This document shows, in pieces, positions 43,860 to 57,384 of a stretch of 64,000 nt of DNA. The stretch's first letter is position 1. Each line of letters begins with the position of its first letter. The notes under the pieces were generated by a model. It was not told the origin of the DNA, made no database searches, and saw only the letters and a list, made by a program, of their open reading frames with translations. The stretch covers positions 12,157,134 to 12,221,133 of the forward strand of contig CM033401.1 of the NCBI GenBank assembly GCA_019426215.1, in the 5' to 3' direction. The position numbers and the translations under genes are program-made. Source of the stretch: Buddleja alternifolia (Eukaryota > Streptophyta > Magnoliopsida > Lamiales > Scrophulariaceae).

Positions 43860-45690
43860 AACCTAGCATATGAATTCAATTAAGATCATGATTATATTTA
43901 TCGATTTTCTTGTGTATGTATAAATTTCTATTAGGTCGACCAATTTGATTATGATTACAACTAGTGGCATATTTTCATCAATTTATACCTTCAATCATGA
44001 ATATCATACTCTTTCAATTTATCTTCTTTTTATTTATTTTTTTCAAAATTCCAACAAGATATGCCTTTTTGTTGAATATGAATTTTTAGCAGCATAGCAA
44101 CACAACGACACCCAGGAACATGAATTTTCAGAAAATTTCAAAATTTCCAAAAGAAATTCATTCTTTGGGTGTTTCAATTTCCACACCCAAGCCTAATTCA
44201 ATTTCCATTATTTTTTTTACTTTCCTTTCTCTTTTTTTCCCTTTTGTCTTTTTCTCCTTAATGTCGTCTTCTTCATCGTCCATGTCCAATCCAGCCACCA
44301 CCTCCCCGTTGTCGCCGCATCCGCCGCAGCCGTAGCACTCCATGCTCTCACTCCGACGTAGACCCCTGACACAAGACCGCTGCCATCCACTCTTGGGAAA
44401 CCACTTGTACAAATATGCATAAATCTCAAATCTCAAACCCAAATTTTCAACAAAAACACCATATCACCGCCTCCTCAGATGGTCAAAACACCATGCCCAA
44501 CCACCTCATCACCTCTGCGACGCAACCTCGAACCGTTCCCCTTCATCGCGCACCACCAACCCCTGCAATCGGCCACCCATACCACCACCACCACTACTGA
44601 AATCGGCCACAACATCTCTCTCCCTCGCCGCGACACCATCCCGCATATTCTTCTGTCCCGATTTGATGCACCGACCACTACTACGACACTATTACTCAAT
44701 TAAAAGTCCACCACCAAAGCCACCATCGTCGTTCCGATGTTCTTATGGGTTTGATTTTTTTTTTAATTTTTATGGTTTTGATTTTTCTTATTTTGTCTGA
44801 TTCTTTCTTTCTTTTTTAATTTCTAATTTTGCTTTTTAATTTTCGACCGAATTTCATAATTATTCCTCATTTTTTTCTTTTTTTTTTTGCATTTTTTGAA
44901 TATTTTATGACTTTCAATTAATTTTTAAAATATTTTTTCTGTTTTTATATTATTTTTATGAGTTTTTCTAAAATATTTTTCTATTTTTTTAGATTTTTTC
45001 TGATCAAATGATCCAACGGCTCATAATAAATGCAAATAAATAAAATCAAATGGTAGATCACAAATGATCTAACGGTTAAGAATAAATCAGAATAAATATA
45101 ATGCTTATCAATAGGAGGGGCATAATAGGCATATCATGAAAAATTAATGGTGTTAATCTTAACTAACAAAAAGGGAGAGTGTGCAAATTCAAAATTACAC
45201 AGGGGTTTCTATGCCTATTTTTTTGACACAGGTGGGTTTCGTGCAAGTTTCGTGTTTCACAGGGGTATGTTATGCAATTTTCCCAATAGTTATTGTGCAT
45301 CCATTTGAGATGCACAATATAAAATAAACTTGCTAAAATACAAGTATACTAAAATATGTTTACATACATGCATATAAAATAAACAATATAATAATAAACA
45401 ATCACTAAATAATGTCTAAAACTAATTTATTTTTATTTCATACTTTTGATAGTATTAGGTTTCCGGCGAGCCAATTGTTTTGGGCTCAGCCATATTAAAT
45501 GTAAATACTATGACAGTTTTGTTTTAAATATATTGAATGTTTTATTTATGGTATGCTTCTTTATTGTTATAACTATTGGTAGTATAGATAAAGATCCCAT
45601 GAATTACATATGGTTAGGGGAGGCGGTCAGGGGAAACATATGGAATGTTCTCAAAGATTGTAATCCTAAATGTTGTTGCAAGTCATATAG
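43860..45690. other. No gene supported; possible decayed transposon
   Basis: A GC-richer segment at about 44250-44740 has Ser/Pro/Thr-rich frames on both strands, without a recognisable domain. The following 550 bases are T-rich. A stretch near 45180-45285 ends 'gcaattttccc', like the inverted-repeat elements elsewhere in the window. Confidence 0.4.
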
Positions 45691-46138
45691 GCTGTGAGAT
45701 GTGGGATATCACTGGCCTTGTCAAGACTTGTTCATATATATAACTCTTTCGAGAGGTTAACGAGTTCCATTGTCGATGCCTTGAATGGAAATACATATAT
45801 AGAGATTCATACTGGATTATGGAATTGAATGACCCCGCTTGAGGACTCCCATTTGGTGCTGTCGAACATGGAGTCTTTGAGTTTCGTAGTGTGAGATTAA
45901 TCCTTAGACCTAAGATGTCATTTGGAAAGGGCACTACCCACTCTGCTTTGATATGCACGTGCACTCCAGAAGAGTCATACGGCGTGTATGTTGGGTATAG
46001 TGTGGTAGTGTAGTGGAACAAATGGCAGTCGGAGAGGGATTCATCCAGGGTCACGAGTACCCTATTTTTCCTATGATGTTACGAGAATCTAAATGATCAT
46101 GAAAAACCTTTGATCAGCGATTGTTTTCATAGAGGCAT

Positions 46139-47043
46139 TGTTGATCCCGGGTTGGAAGACTGGATCATTGACATAGACTGGATCATTAGATGTCACAACA
46201 CAGTCATAATTTCCAAGGTTACAAGGGTTCGACCGTCGCCATACCCTAGACCATGGACGGGAATTGATGAAGGATTCCACTCACATGACGATCGTAACTC
46301 GATAGGTTTTTGCTTTTCATCGTTGACATCTAGGTAGTCATGGCAACGTTGATAGACATCGAACTATGACCAATAGGTGCTTTGGATTAATTTTTGGTGA
46401 GATTAATTCAAGGACTAGTTAATTATTTAAAATAATTAATCTAGCATGAGAGGACTTATTGCTAACTTGACAACGAGCCTGAGGTGTCGCGCACATAACT
46501 TAGTGTAGTACCTATTGGCTATTTAATTCTTTGTGAATTAATGGTGAGATTAATTAATTGGATTAAATTAATCAAGGAAAAGAAATTAATTTAACTAGTT
46601 AACTAATGGTCTTATAATTTAATATTAGAATATTAAACTGGGAAGGACTAATTAATTAATTAGGGGAAAAAAGAAAATAATATATATATATACACATAAG
46701 TGCACATGTGGCGTGTACATGTGTGTATGTGGATTTGGTGGAAAGATTTATCTTGCTCACCAAGTTTGTTAAATATATATAATAATTAATATTCTATAAA
46801 TATATTTATTAGGATCTTTTAATTAGTTAAGGTAACTAATTAATAAGGAAGGATCTTATAAGATATATTTTAGGATATTATTAGATATGGTAATATCTTG
46901 TTAGTTGGAAAGGAGTCCAACTATTTGTGGAGAGAGGAGAATAAAAGAAAAAGGAAAATTGCCATATACATATATATGTACACGCCTCTCCCTATTTTTT
47001 AAGGAGAGAAGCCGTGTACAACACCTAGGTTTTAATCCTAGGT

Positions 47044-47098
<55 letters not shown>

Positions 47099-47574
47099 GT
47101 TTTTCCCTCTTTTATGATGATCAAGTTTTTAGAATTGAAAGTAATTTGAAAAATACACAAGTCTTTTCTCTTAATTCTCTCCCAAAATTTCTTCAAACTC
47201 ATGTGTTGAGTGCGAGGAACACTTAAATAATTCCAACCATTTTTCCTGAAAAGTCAAGATTCGATATTCTTCTTGCTAGCACTGGTGGAGATAATTGAGG
47301 GTATAGGCTAGGGTGTGGATACATCTCAGAGGCGCAACGCTTGGGGCGCTAGGGTAAACCAATTCAAAGACTACAACAGGGAGTAACTTAAAAAGACCTT
47401 GCTGCTTTAAGGTCTACAAGAGGTAAACACGTGTAAACTTATCTCTAGGGTAGTTTTAGAATCCGATGGTACCATGTCGACGTAACACTAATTTCGGGGA
47501 TTCCATTTTTAAAAAAAAAAATTATATGTATTCCGCTACACCGGTATCCCCGAGGGTTGAACGCGATCCCAACA
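46139..47574 (+). repeat. LTR-like repeat B, uninterrupted copy
   Basis: TGTTGATCC at the start and GATCCCAACA at the end give TG...CA borders with matching inverted tips. It aligns with 195-1602 plus 5540-6087. An internal duplication of 'gactggatcatt' occurs near 46160-46190. The 450 bases before it (45690-46138) have a similar style and may belong to the element; the true 5' border is therefore uncertain. Confidence 0.6.
47046..47098. repeat. (TC)n(TA)n compound microsatellite
   Basis: About thirteen CT units followed by about thirteen TA units, inside repeat B. Confidence 0.95.
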
Positions 47575-49206
47575 ACTTTAACATGTTGTATCAATTATCT
47601 AAGAGGAGTACTCGATATGTTATGAAGACGGGGAGTACTTCATAATTTTTCTAAAGTTTGAAATGTTATATATACACACACACATAAACATATATTATAT
47701 ACAACCATTGATATTAACAATATTAATTATATTATTTTAAGATACTTTAAAATTATGAGTTTTAATTAATTAATAAGCAAAAATAGATAAATAAGTATGA
47801 AAAATAAAAAAAATGCTAAGTTTAATAATTAATGATTGTATATTATTATTTGAATATTGTTGTTGTTAGTGTACGTTGTGTGTTTATATAACTATATATA
47901 TTAATATAATATTAGCAAAAGCCCTAATTTTCCCTCCAAAATCATTTAAAGCTGCATTTTCCCTCCAAAATCCGAAAAATTCCCAAATATTAAAAAAGTT
48001 CGGCCCAGAGGAGCAAAATTGCCACTTTGAGGACTGAAATTGCCACAAATTGAAAGTTAAAGGACTTAATTGCAAGTTGAAAAAGATATTGTCCCAAAGT
48101 TGCCCCCTAATATATAGGACCAAAATTACAATTTTTTGCATTGGCGAAATACACTGGTGAGAGTATACAATGTATCACTGAAATCTCATGTCAAATGAGC
48201 ATTCAAATGGCATCTTATATATATACATATAGGATTAGAAAATATGAATGCAGGCTCTACTCTAAATCTCATAATAAGAATACCATAAATCATATAATAA
48301 AACCTCAATAATATAATAGGCATAAAAATAAAATGATAGTAACTATTCAATGGTCATATAGTTTAGACCCTATAATTTATGAATATAAAACACAATAAAA
48401 TGAGGAAATTAGTATAATGATATATAAATATGTTGGAAATAATAAAAATAAAGAAATTCCGCAACTTTCTCCATCCCTCTATGTAAATAACTGAATATTG
48501 GTTCACATTCTGAAACTTATTTCCAACTATCGCAACAATTTAAATTGATATGGATGTATGATTGTCTAGTCGGTTGGGAAGATAATGTGATAGGGAGACA
48601 GGAAATTGTGCAAGTGAGAGATGAGCTGTTGATGCTATTATACATGACCTACTAATAGTTGGCCATGTTTATATATGAAATTGTCCAATTTAAATAAAGC
48701 ATGCTTTAAAATTTGATGTTAAAATCATGTCATTTTCCTATCCATTTATGGCATAAATGAACAAATAATGAGGCTACATAAAGTGCCACGTACGATGCAC
48801 GGATACCAAAAAAGGTTACAAACACAGGACATAATATTTCTTTAAATTTTTAGAACTATTCTTATAAATTTTATGTTCATGATCTAAGTTTTATACTTAA
48901 GAATTATATCATGATCTCAATTACATGGGACTATTCTTATCAGTTCTATGTCATAGTCTCGAATAATTTTTTTTTCTCTTTCTAGAGAGCTTTGCAAGAG
49001 ATGTCGATAATAGAATACGGAACAATTAATCATGGACGATCGAAATTGTCATTTGGAATCGATAAATGTATTAATTCGAATCGCATAGATCACAACCTTT
49101 CATAAAATTCCGACATAAAATAGACGGAATTTACGAATGAATTAAGTGAAGACAAGAGTGTTTAATAAATATATATGTTTTCTAGCATCTAATTAAGATT
49201 CTTCTT
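47575..49206. other. Intergenic downstream of the CER1-like gene
   Basis: AT-rich, with no gene or clear repeat border seen. Its right-hand end should contain the 3' untranslated region of the minus-strand CER1-like gene. Confidence 0.5.
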
Positions 49207-52200
49207 TTATCTGATAGTACTGGAGACAGGCTTCAGGCCATGCTTCATTGCAGCTTCCCAAACTAAATCAATTCGGTCGACATCTATAGCCCCAACTTCA
49301 TGATGAGTCCATCCTTCCAACGAATGAACTACGCCACCCGCATGGCAAGCATGGACCACTCCTCTATCCATCGTATACTACACAAAAAATCGAGAAATTA
49401 AATGAGAGGGTTACGTTACAAATTAAGTTGAAATATTGAAATTATTGTTCTCTTTTATTTGTTTATAAATTGCTATATACCACAATTTACATATCACCGT
49501 CATTTTTTTTTACTTCCCTTTAATTTGTTAAGTACTGATGTATTTAAATCCATCAAAGTCAAGAAATTACAATAATAATTTTTAGGGTGATGAAAAAACT
49601 GTGGGTAATAAACGGTCTCATAAAGGAAATATAGTAAGACGGCTTACTTCACAAGATCCGATCCCTTGAACATCTGCGGGTAATTTCATGGCGGCAAGAT
49701 CACCATAAGTACAGTCTCTTCTGAATTGCAATATAGGCGGAACGACAAACTGGTGAAAATGGGCTCCAGACGGGGCGAAATTTTGCTCCCGTGGCGTGAT
49801 CCACTTCCCAACAATCCATGCCTGCAAATAAACCAATTATAATTTCATTTTATTAAAAAGTTTGATAGAAACATGATGCAAAAGGACAACAATTAATTAT
49901 TCTGCAGTGGACCGGATGCAACATGCCCTGATTTTACCATTAGATCATGGTACCATATTAACAGCTATGATCATTTTACCACTTATCCGCGTTAAAAGTC
50001 ATATATACCTTACAGTTTCGTGCAGCTTGGTACTTCGTCACTTGGACTAGATACTTCTGGCAATCAGCCGGTGCTTCTTTCTGAATATTTCTGAATCGTT
50101 CGATCGATAGAGTTAACATCTGCATCACGATACAAATTCTATCAACCCTACTAGTGATGAAATAGAATTGATCAGCAAATTATAGTGTGCATTTATGATA
50201 ATTACCAAAACTCGGACTCCTTTTCTGCAAAGATAAAGTGCAATAGCTCTTCCAAGTTTAGAAGTTGCTCCAGTCAAAAATACTTCAGTTACATCTTTCG
50301 GTATCTCGTTAAGAATCACAGCTGCTGTTAATGTATTTCCATGTACAACTCGGACCTTAAGATTCGGATGCTTGTCCACGAATAGCGTCCCGCCTCCGTT
50401 TAAAGCCTCGTTCTAAGTCGAAATATTGAAAGGGGAAAAAAAAAGATTATTACTGTAATTAAGTTATATATTAGTAGCATTTATGAAATGATAAATGGAT
50501 GGAAAGTAACCTTATTTAGGGCAGCAAGGCTAATGACTTTAACTCCCAATTTGTTAGCTCTAAGAATAGCCTCTTCTATGTGCTTATTGATTCCTTCTGC
50601 AGCAAATGGCAAGAAATACTGCACAATATGTATGTAACAAAATATCAGGCAAGTTCACAAAAGTGCTTAAATAATAAGGTAAATTACATATAAACCTTCT
50701 AAATGAACCCTAATTACAAAAGGTATTCTCGAGTTTTGAGAAGTTATCATAACTTTTTTTGTAGTAAATAAACACATTGTAATTTTGCCCCTCGCCACTA
50801 AAAAACATACTACAATTTTACCTTTGATTTTAGAGTTGTCTGATAGGGGTGTCTTGGTAATTTGCAAAATGTCTTTTTGTTTGAGAAATTACCAAAATTC
50901 TTGCCAGCAAATGCATATTACAATTTCTCCCCTTGTTAGTAAAAACCAGAGTAAAGTTTCACTCCGGTTTTTTAGGTTATCAGAATCTGCCAATGAGTGT
51001 CTTGGTAATTTGCAAAATTTTAAGCCCCTTGTAGTAATTACTCAATAAATGAGGGGAGTGCATGTAATTATCCCTATATAATTTCCTGTTACAAACCTGA
51101 AAACCGAACCGGGGAACGGCCCACGTTTGGTGCAGCCGGTCCTTAATGTTATAGAAAGAGATCAAGAAAGGCTTGGACTTAGCCCACATCACTAGCATTG
51201 CTGCAAACGATATGGGCAAAAATGGAATTAGGTAAATTCTCGTGTAGTAAGGTAGCGATGCCATTGATCGGTTCACGAAAGGCGCGTGCATTGCAGATGA
51301 CATGTCAACTACGTGAGCAAGGAACACGAAATCAGGGACCCTTCCATTTTTACCTGCATTTTCAACCATAAAATATATTATAATTCTTGTGAAAAAAGTG
51401 TTGGTAATTTTAAAAATTTCAGGGGGCTTTTGATAATTATAGAATAAGTGAGGCGGTGTGAGTGTAAGTATCCGTAGTATTATTCATCATCAATTTCTGA
51501 ATTTTCTATACAATATAATTGGAAAAAGAAAGAATCGGAATTGAACTATAGATTGCTCGAAACACAATGAAGCTTACTTGAATCTAAACTGTTTTTCTTG
51601 TGCATATCCCAGGATTTTGTGTTCAATGTGTTTCCTAATGCATCAAAAAGAGGCATGAAAAGGCAATAATTGGTGTCCATCTCAACATGATGTAGGCTGT
51701 GGTACCTGCAGCATAAATATATGTACCATAAAAACATTGAATTAGAAATAATAAAAGAGAAAAGAGAAAATTTATGTATATAAAAGTCAAACTGCCAACT
51801 GCTGTCTTTATTATAAGGGCTATTGATCGCATTTTTCTTTTTAATATATATATATATATATAATTTGTCAAATAGTCCTTAATAAAAATTAATCTTATCG
51901 TACCTAATGTAACACTCAGTGTTTCGCTTGGTCTTTTTTGGACATTTTTATCCTTAAATTGCTTTAAAATCTATGTTCATACATAAGGGTAAAAATGTTC
52001 AAAAAAGACATAAGTGAATATTAGAAACGTTTTACATAATTAGGGACTACTCTGACACAAACCTTGTATTTCAGGACTGTAAATAACATTATCATTTTTT
52101 TTTTTTTCCTTACTTTTTGTTAATGCTTATATAGACATTATTATTTTTAGGTAAGAAAAAAACATTTCTCAGCGAACGTTTATACAATAATTAAACAATG

Positions 52201-55185
52201 AAAAAGTATCCAAAAAATTACATCCATAGTGCAGAAAAGTCCAGCTACTTATAATAAATGTCGTAGATTTAAAAGCTATAATTAAAATGAAACATCAATA
52301 TTGACTTTTAGAAGGTTTATACTTTATAGGGCATACGATTTCTGGTCTATGCATCAAAGGAAGATATTTTTTGTTCAAAAGCAAAATTTTATACGAGATA
52401 ATTATAATATGGGTCCCACAAGATAAGATATATCGTAATTTTAATTCCATTTTACAGAATCACAAATTAGTCAATTTTGGTCACATTTGTTAAATAATAA
52501 ATGAAATTCCGTGCAGCAAATACACATGCCATTAAGTTTATTATTGATCATATGCAAAACATGTGACTAAACTAATTAACGGTCTTATTCATTTTTTAAC
52601 AACTGGAACTAAAAATACATATGCATTTTATGAGACTAATGGTACAAATTTAAAACTATTGAATTAGTTAACTATTTAATTAGCATTTTCTACAAACATG
52701 AGTTGAATTTTCGCATAAGCAATAATATAAAAAATAAAATATACTTTATAGGGCATACGATTTCTGGTCTATGCATCAAAGGAAGATATGTTTTGTTCAA
52801 AAGCAAAATTTTATACGAGATAATTATAATATGGGTCCCACAAGATAAGATATATCGTAATTTTAATTCCATTTTACAGAATCATAAATTAGTCAATTTT
52901 GGTCACATTTGTTAAATAATAAATGAAATTCCGTGCAGCAAATACACATGCCATTAAGTTTATTATTGATCATATGCAAAACATGTGACTAAACTAATTA
53001 ACGGTCTTATTCATTTTTTAACAACTGGAACTAAAAATACATATGCATTTTATGAGACTAATGGTACAAATTTAAAACTATTGAATTAGTTAACTATTTA
53101 ATTAGCATTTTCTACAAACATGAGTTGAATTTTCGCATAAGCAATAATATAAAAAATAAAATAAAATAAAATAAATTACATATCTCATAAACATGGTAAT
53201 ACTACTATGATATATTTCGGTGAATAATTGGTGACATATGTAAAAATGATGCAAATTTATGTGTCTAAATGCAAATATTTATGATTAATACTGATAACAA
53301 TTTACTTACGTCGGAGTATAGATGATATATCTGAGAAATGGGATTGCATCAAATATCTGATGGGGTATAATTTCCACGTTGGAATGTCCTAAGCATCTCA
53401 GTAAATCAAACACCAAAACATAGCCGTAGATCAAGCTTAATGATCCATGGCCAATCAAGAACGAACCCAGTATCGGTACTCCAACCACAACCGTCAATAA
53501 AAGATGTTCCAAAAATGTACCATGTCCAGCTGCAAAACCATCAATGATGAATAGATATTTCATAAATATATTTTACAATAATTTTAATAAAATTAAATTT
53601 TGATGAAAAGAATTGAAAAAATTACAGTATTAGCCTCATACTATAAGTCATCTTGTACTTTTGACTAAATTCTTTAAAATTTTTAGTCCCAATTGCACGT
53701 GATCATAACTTAATTTGCATAAGTTTATAGCATTTAGTGTTGTAAAAAGCAAAGTGTATTTATGCCTTTTATTCAATCAGTACTAAACCCTCATAAGCGT
53801 GTGTCTGCTACTTGTGAAATTTCATCCGTTTCCTTAACTTAAGGGACAAAAATTGCAATGAAAACATCATATGAGACTATTTTGCAACTTTGTGATTAAA
53901 ATTGCAATAATCTCTACCCTAAAGAATTAATTTGCAGTTTTCAAAAAAAACAAAATCATACTAAATGCCCCTTTACCTGTGTAGGCTTGTGGCACAGGTG
54001 ATGAATGGTGGAGTGAATGGTAATTGTTGAAAAGATAGTTTCCATGGAAGCATTTATGTATGCTGTAGAAGAGTGGCTCTGAAATTGCTAAGTGAAGTGC
54101 CAATGCTGCAGTTATGCCATTTTTGTTCCATAGAGGAAGTGTTGCAAAGGTTGGAGAAATGTACAACACCATAGCAGCCGCAATAGCTTGAAGTATGATA
54201 AAATTGTCCCTAATTAAACAAGAAATTAACATATAATGAGAAAAGTAGGATTTAGAAACCGTACTTTTATGTATGGGAAACATAGACGGAACGAGTAAGG
54301 GGCTGGATTTGGCAGTTGCCTCCATCACTCGTCTATACTACCAAGTTTCATTTGTAAATTGAGGTTGTGTTTCGAGTTATAGATTCAGATTTGATGAATG
54401 AATTTGGAGTTTTTTTTTTAAATCCATTATAATAAAAAAATAGATCAAAATGAGTTTTAGATATTTGAAATCATTGGTTAATTGAAATCATCCAAACAAA
54501 CTCAATATTTTACGATTTTAATTATCCACTTAAATTTCCTACATTATCTTTTTACACAAGTCACAATATTCCTGTGCAAAAGTAAAATTAGGTTCCCCGT
54601 TTGGATCAAACGATTTGAAAGCTTATCATAGAATTATTTTTTCGATATCCTAATATGAGCAGTTCGAAATATTTTCTCCAAAATCGTTTCGTAAATCCAA
54701 ACGCTTCCGCGCAAACGTAACCTCGGATTTGTGGTGAGAAAAAATGAAAACAACTAGTACAAGATCATATAGTTGAAAAGAAAGAAGTTGAAGAAGTGAT
54801 AATTACCAATGCCATTCTTCATCAATCTGCTTAAAATCAACTCCTTTCTTCACAATCAGACGATTTCGAGTGAAAAAAAGCATATTGCTGTAAGAAGTCC
54901 ATAATTGGTACATTAAAAGTCTGAGCATACATATAATGAATATATGTAAACTCCAACTGTCTGTCATGGATTCTTCTTGATATCTTGAGTAGATTGCCTT
55001 GGCCAGAAATAACCCATACATAACAAACTGTTACAAACAACATAACCCCTATTATCATCAGTATAACAAAAAAAATTAAAATAACAGATTTTATTTTTTT
55101 TTAATCTTTTTTTTTGCTAATAATAATGTACCTTTTTACTACCCAAAAATTCCCAAGGCCAAGAAAACAAAGGTGCAGCAGCCAT
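49207..55185 (-). CDS. CER1: CER1-like very-long-chain aldehyde decarbonylase
   Basis: An ER membrane enzyme that, with CER3 and cytochrome b5, turns very-long-chain acyl-CoAs into cuticular wax alkanes. Exons in coding order: 55185-55132, 55027-54807, 54209-53977, 53529-53310, 51705-51578, 51353-51097, 50618-50511, 50412-50206, 50119-50009, 49821-49648 and 49377-49207. All introns are GT-AG and the 627 aa matches CER1 length. The N-terminus [18 protein letters not shown] resembles the family's 'WPW..LGS.K'. The fatty-acid-hydroxylase histidine boxes are HKCFH (143-147), HSLHH (156-160) and HSLHH (245-249). The CER1/WAX2 C-terminal domain has [15 protein letters not shown] (near 452) and ends [20 protein letters not shown]. 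The AGHGTFLEH segment places it with CER1-like paralogues; I cannot say whether it is the main CER1. No disabling change. Introns 2, 4 and 6 carry repeats. Confidence 0.94.
50683..51076. mobile_element. MITE in CER1-like intron 6
   Basis: Left border 'ggtaaattacatataaac', right border 'gtgcatgtaattatccct', roughly inverted. It has two internal copies of 'cttggtaatttgcaaaat'. Same family as the relics at 18905, 21701 and 51405. Confidence 0.5.
52320..53163. repeat. Recent 422-bp tandem duplication in CER1-like intron 4
   Basis: Copy 1 is 52320-52741 and copy 2 is 52742-53163, head to tail. I count only two substitutions between them ('gatattttttg' against 'gatatgttttg', and 'cacaaatta' against 'cataaatta'). 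The junction carries 'aaaataaaat' motifs, expanded after copy 2. No ORF and no splice-site change to the gene. Confidence 0.95.
54361..54727. mobile_element. Probable MITE in CER1-like intron 2
   Basis: Left 'gaggttgtgttt' against right, in reverse, 'gaggttacgttt'. A nested pair 'ccgtttggatcaaacgat' (about 54599) and 'gtaaatccaaacgc' (about 54692) is also inverted. Borders and superfamily are uncertain. Confidence 0.4.
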
Positions 55186-55389
55186 GGTGTAAAGGGTCAA
55201 GAAATATCTGTATCTATTCCTCAACAATAATTTGAGTGCAAAAGGAATGAAATATTTGGAGGAAGATAGATAGATAGATAAAATTCTGCAAGTTAAAAAG
55301 CCAACACTTTTTTCTTCTTCGTCTTGAGTGGTATAGTAGCAACTAGCAAGGCTAAAAATGAGACATTTATTCACATAGAAGTGTGCCTG

Positions 55390-55399
55390 CTTATATAGA
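55390..55399 (-). promoter_or_regulatory. Possible TATA box of the CER1-like gene
   Basis: On the minus strand the sequence reads 'atctatataagc', a good plant TATA element, about 205 bases before the ATG. That would leave an mRNA leader of roughly 170 bases. No transcript data support it. Confidence 0.4.
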
Positions 55400-55838
55400 T
55401 GAAATATATAAAATAAATATACTTTATTTAGAGACCCTTATTCTGTCCCTATCAGCATTTAATATTTATCATCTCTGCCAACAGATTGACCGTTGCAAAT
55501 AGTGATGCAGGAATACATTGAAATTTAAATAAACTATATAAGAAAATTAATTTTGTATTTTCATGTGTAGATAGTGGAGGGGGGCAGCAGAATTTAATGG
55601 TCCAATTGTGTAATGTGAGAGAGTTGGGTTGGCAAATAGAGCTGTACTAATACGAAGGACTTTGAATGAATTTGACATTTTGTGTGGTTGAAGAGAAAAT
55701 GCTGAGATGGGAGTCAATTTTTGTTGGCTAATGATATTTTCATTAATGACTAATGTAAATCAGAATAAAGGCAGATTATTTGAAAGGTAACACTTTTTCT
55801 CTATACGTAATATTTAGAAACTCGAACCGAACAGGTCG
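55400..55838. other. Upstream region of the CER1-like gene
   Basis: Probable promoter and upstream sequence. No gene or repeat border seen. Confidence 0.4.
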
Positions 55839-56218
55839 GTCGTGCTGAGGGGTGTTCACGAGCCGAGCTCGAGCCGAGCTTGGTCATTTTTCCAAGCTCG
55901 AGCTCGATCGAGCTCGATTATTTTCACTGAGTTCGAGCTCGAGCTAAATATATATATTTTTTATTTTTAATAAATTATATTATTATATAAATACTATATT
56001 ATAATATATATATATATATATATTAAAATATATTAATTAAAAAATATATATATAAAGGGAGCTCGCGAGCCGGCTCGCGAGCTCCCGAACACTTATCAAA
56101 AAGCTCGAGCTCGGCTCGATCGCCGGCTCGTGAGGCTCGGCTCGAGCTTGAAAAATCTCGAGCTCGAGCCGAGTTTTTTTCGAGCCGGCTCGGCTCGGTG
56201 ACCACCCCTAGTCGTGCT
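55839..56218. mobile_element. hAT-type MITE with 8-bp target duplication
   Basis: The element is 55847-56210 (364 bp). 'gtcgtgct' occurs at 55839-55846 and 56211-56218. The ends are inverted: left 'aggggtgttcacgagcc', right in reverse 'aggggtggtcaccgagcc'. The sub-terminal parts are packed with 'gagctcgagc' repeats that can fold on themselves; the middle is a pure AT stretch. No real ORF. Confidence 0.85.
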
Positions 56219-57384
56219 AGTTGAACCGCCACCTGATACATAAAAAAGTCTCAAGTAGACTTTAAATGGAACAAAGCTCAAAATCGTTTTATTTTTGAAA
56301 TTAAAACCAGTAAAGTCAGTGGTTCAGCCGGTTGATTCTTAAGTTTTTCCAGCACTTGTATAAACATCCCACACAAAAATGGAAAGTGGACACCGATAGA
56401 GCAATGTTCAAATGAAAATATACTCTGAAATTTGTGTAAGTTAAATAAATATATGTTTTAAACTCCTAATCTTTCTTTGTTTTTATCCAATATATGGAGA
56501 TGTCTTCTAATTTTGTTCAAGTGATAATAGCAACATTGTCATTAATTAAATATATTGAGTGAGAGGAATCTTTGTTTTGTCAAATAAATTATTTTCAATA
56601 GTATATGACAATAATTATATACAAGTTGATATTCATAACAATTAGTGATAAAAAAGTTGTTGTCACTACTGATACTTAGTAATACATATTTAGTGACAAC
56701 AAACATAATTGTTATTATATTTGTGTTGTCACTGAATTGCCGCTAGACATGTGTTACTAGTCGTCATTATTGGCAACTTAAAAAGAATTATTGTCACTAA
56801 AATTTATTATTGTGACAAAATAAAACTTACTTAACTAATTACATATATTTAGTGCAAATTTTAGTATCCTCGCTTTACACTATGTCACTAACATTATCTT
56901 TTGTTGTAGTATATATCAATCCAAAGAGAAGTATGGTCTGTGTAATGTTGCAGTCTTGGACTATAGTAAATACTATAAGATAACCAAGTACTTTTTACGG
57001 GAAATTACGTCAACCTTCCTTGAATTATAAATATTTTATATTTACACACCTTCATATTTGGTATACTAGTGTGGATTTCCCTTCTTCAAATTTTTCACTA
57101 GGTTTACTGAAAAGCCCTCCACATTTATATAACTCTAAAATCCATAAACTTTAAATTAATAGAAAAACCTCCCCTAATGCAACCATAAATCCTTTATTAT
57201 CCAAAAAAATATTACTTAATTTTAACTCTCTCCTAGTTCAACAAATGTTAAATTTCATGAAAATAATGTTATTATTTAATTATGATGACATAATTTGTTA
57301 CATTATTTTCTTATTTTTATGGCAATCCTAATAGGAAAAAGATCAATACTTCTTTTTAGCTTTTCATAATTGTAATTGTATTTG
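56219..57384. other. No gene supported
   Basis: AT-rich spacer. The portion around 56590-56910 has repeated 'ttgtcactA'-like motifs and ends 'ttttgttgtagta', resembling a decayed CACTA-type MITE, but borders are not clear. Confidence 0.4.

Noticed and set aside
44158..44703. Overlapping frames on both strands in a GC-richer segment
   Set aside because: Simple-sequence bias (Ser/Pro/Thr on one strand, Gly/Val/Arg on the other) explains them. No motif was found.
46905..47117. 70-codon plus-strand frame
   Set aside because: It reads through the (TC)n(TA)n microsatellite inside repeat B.
56023..56281. Arg/Ser-rich minus-strand frames
   Set aside because: They translate the GAGCTC repeats of the hAT MITE at 55847-56210.
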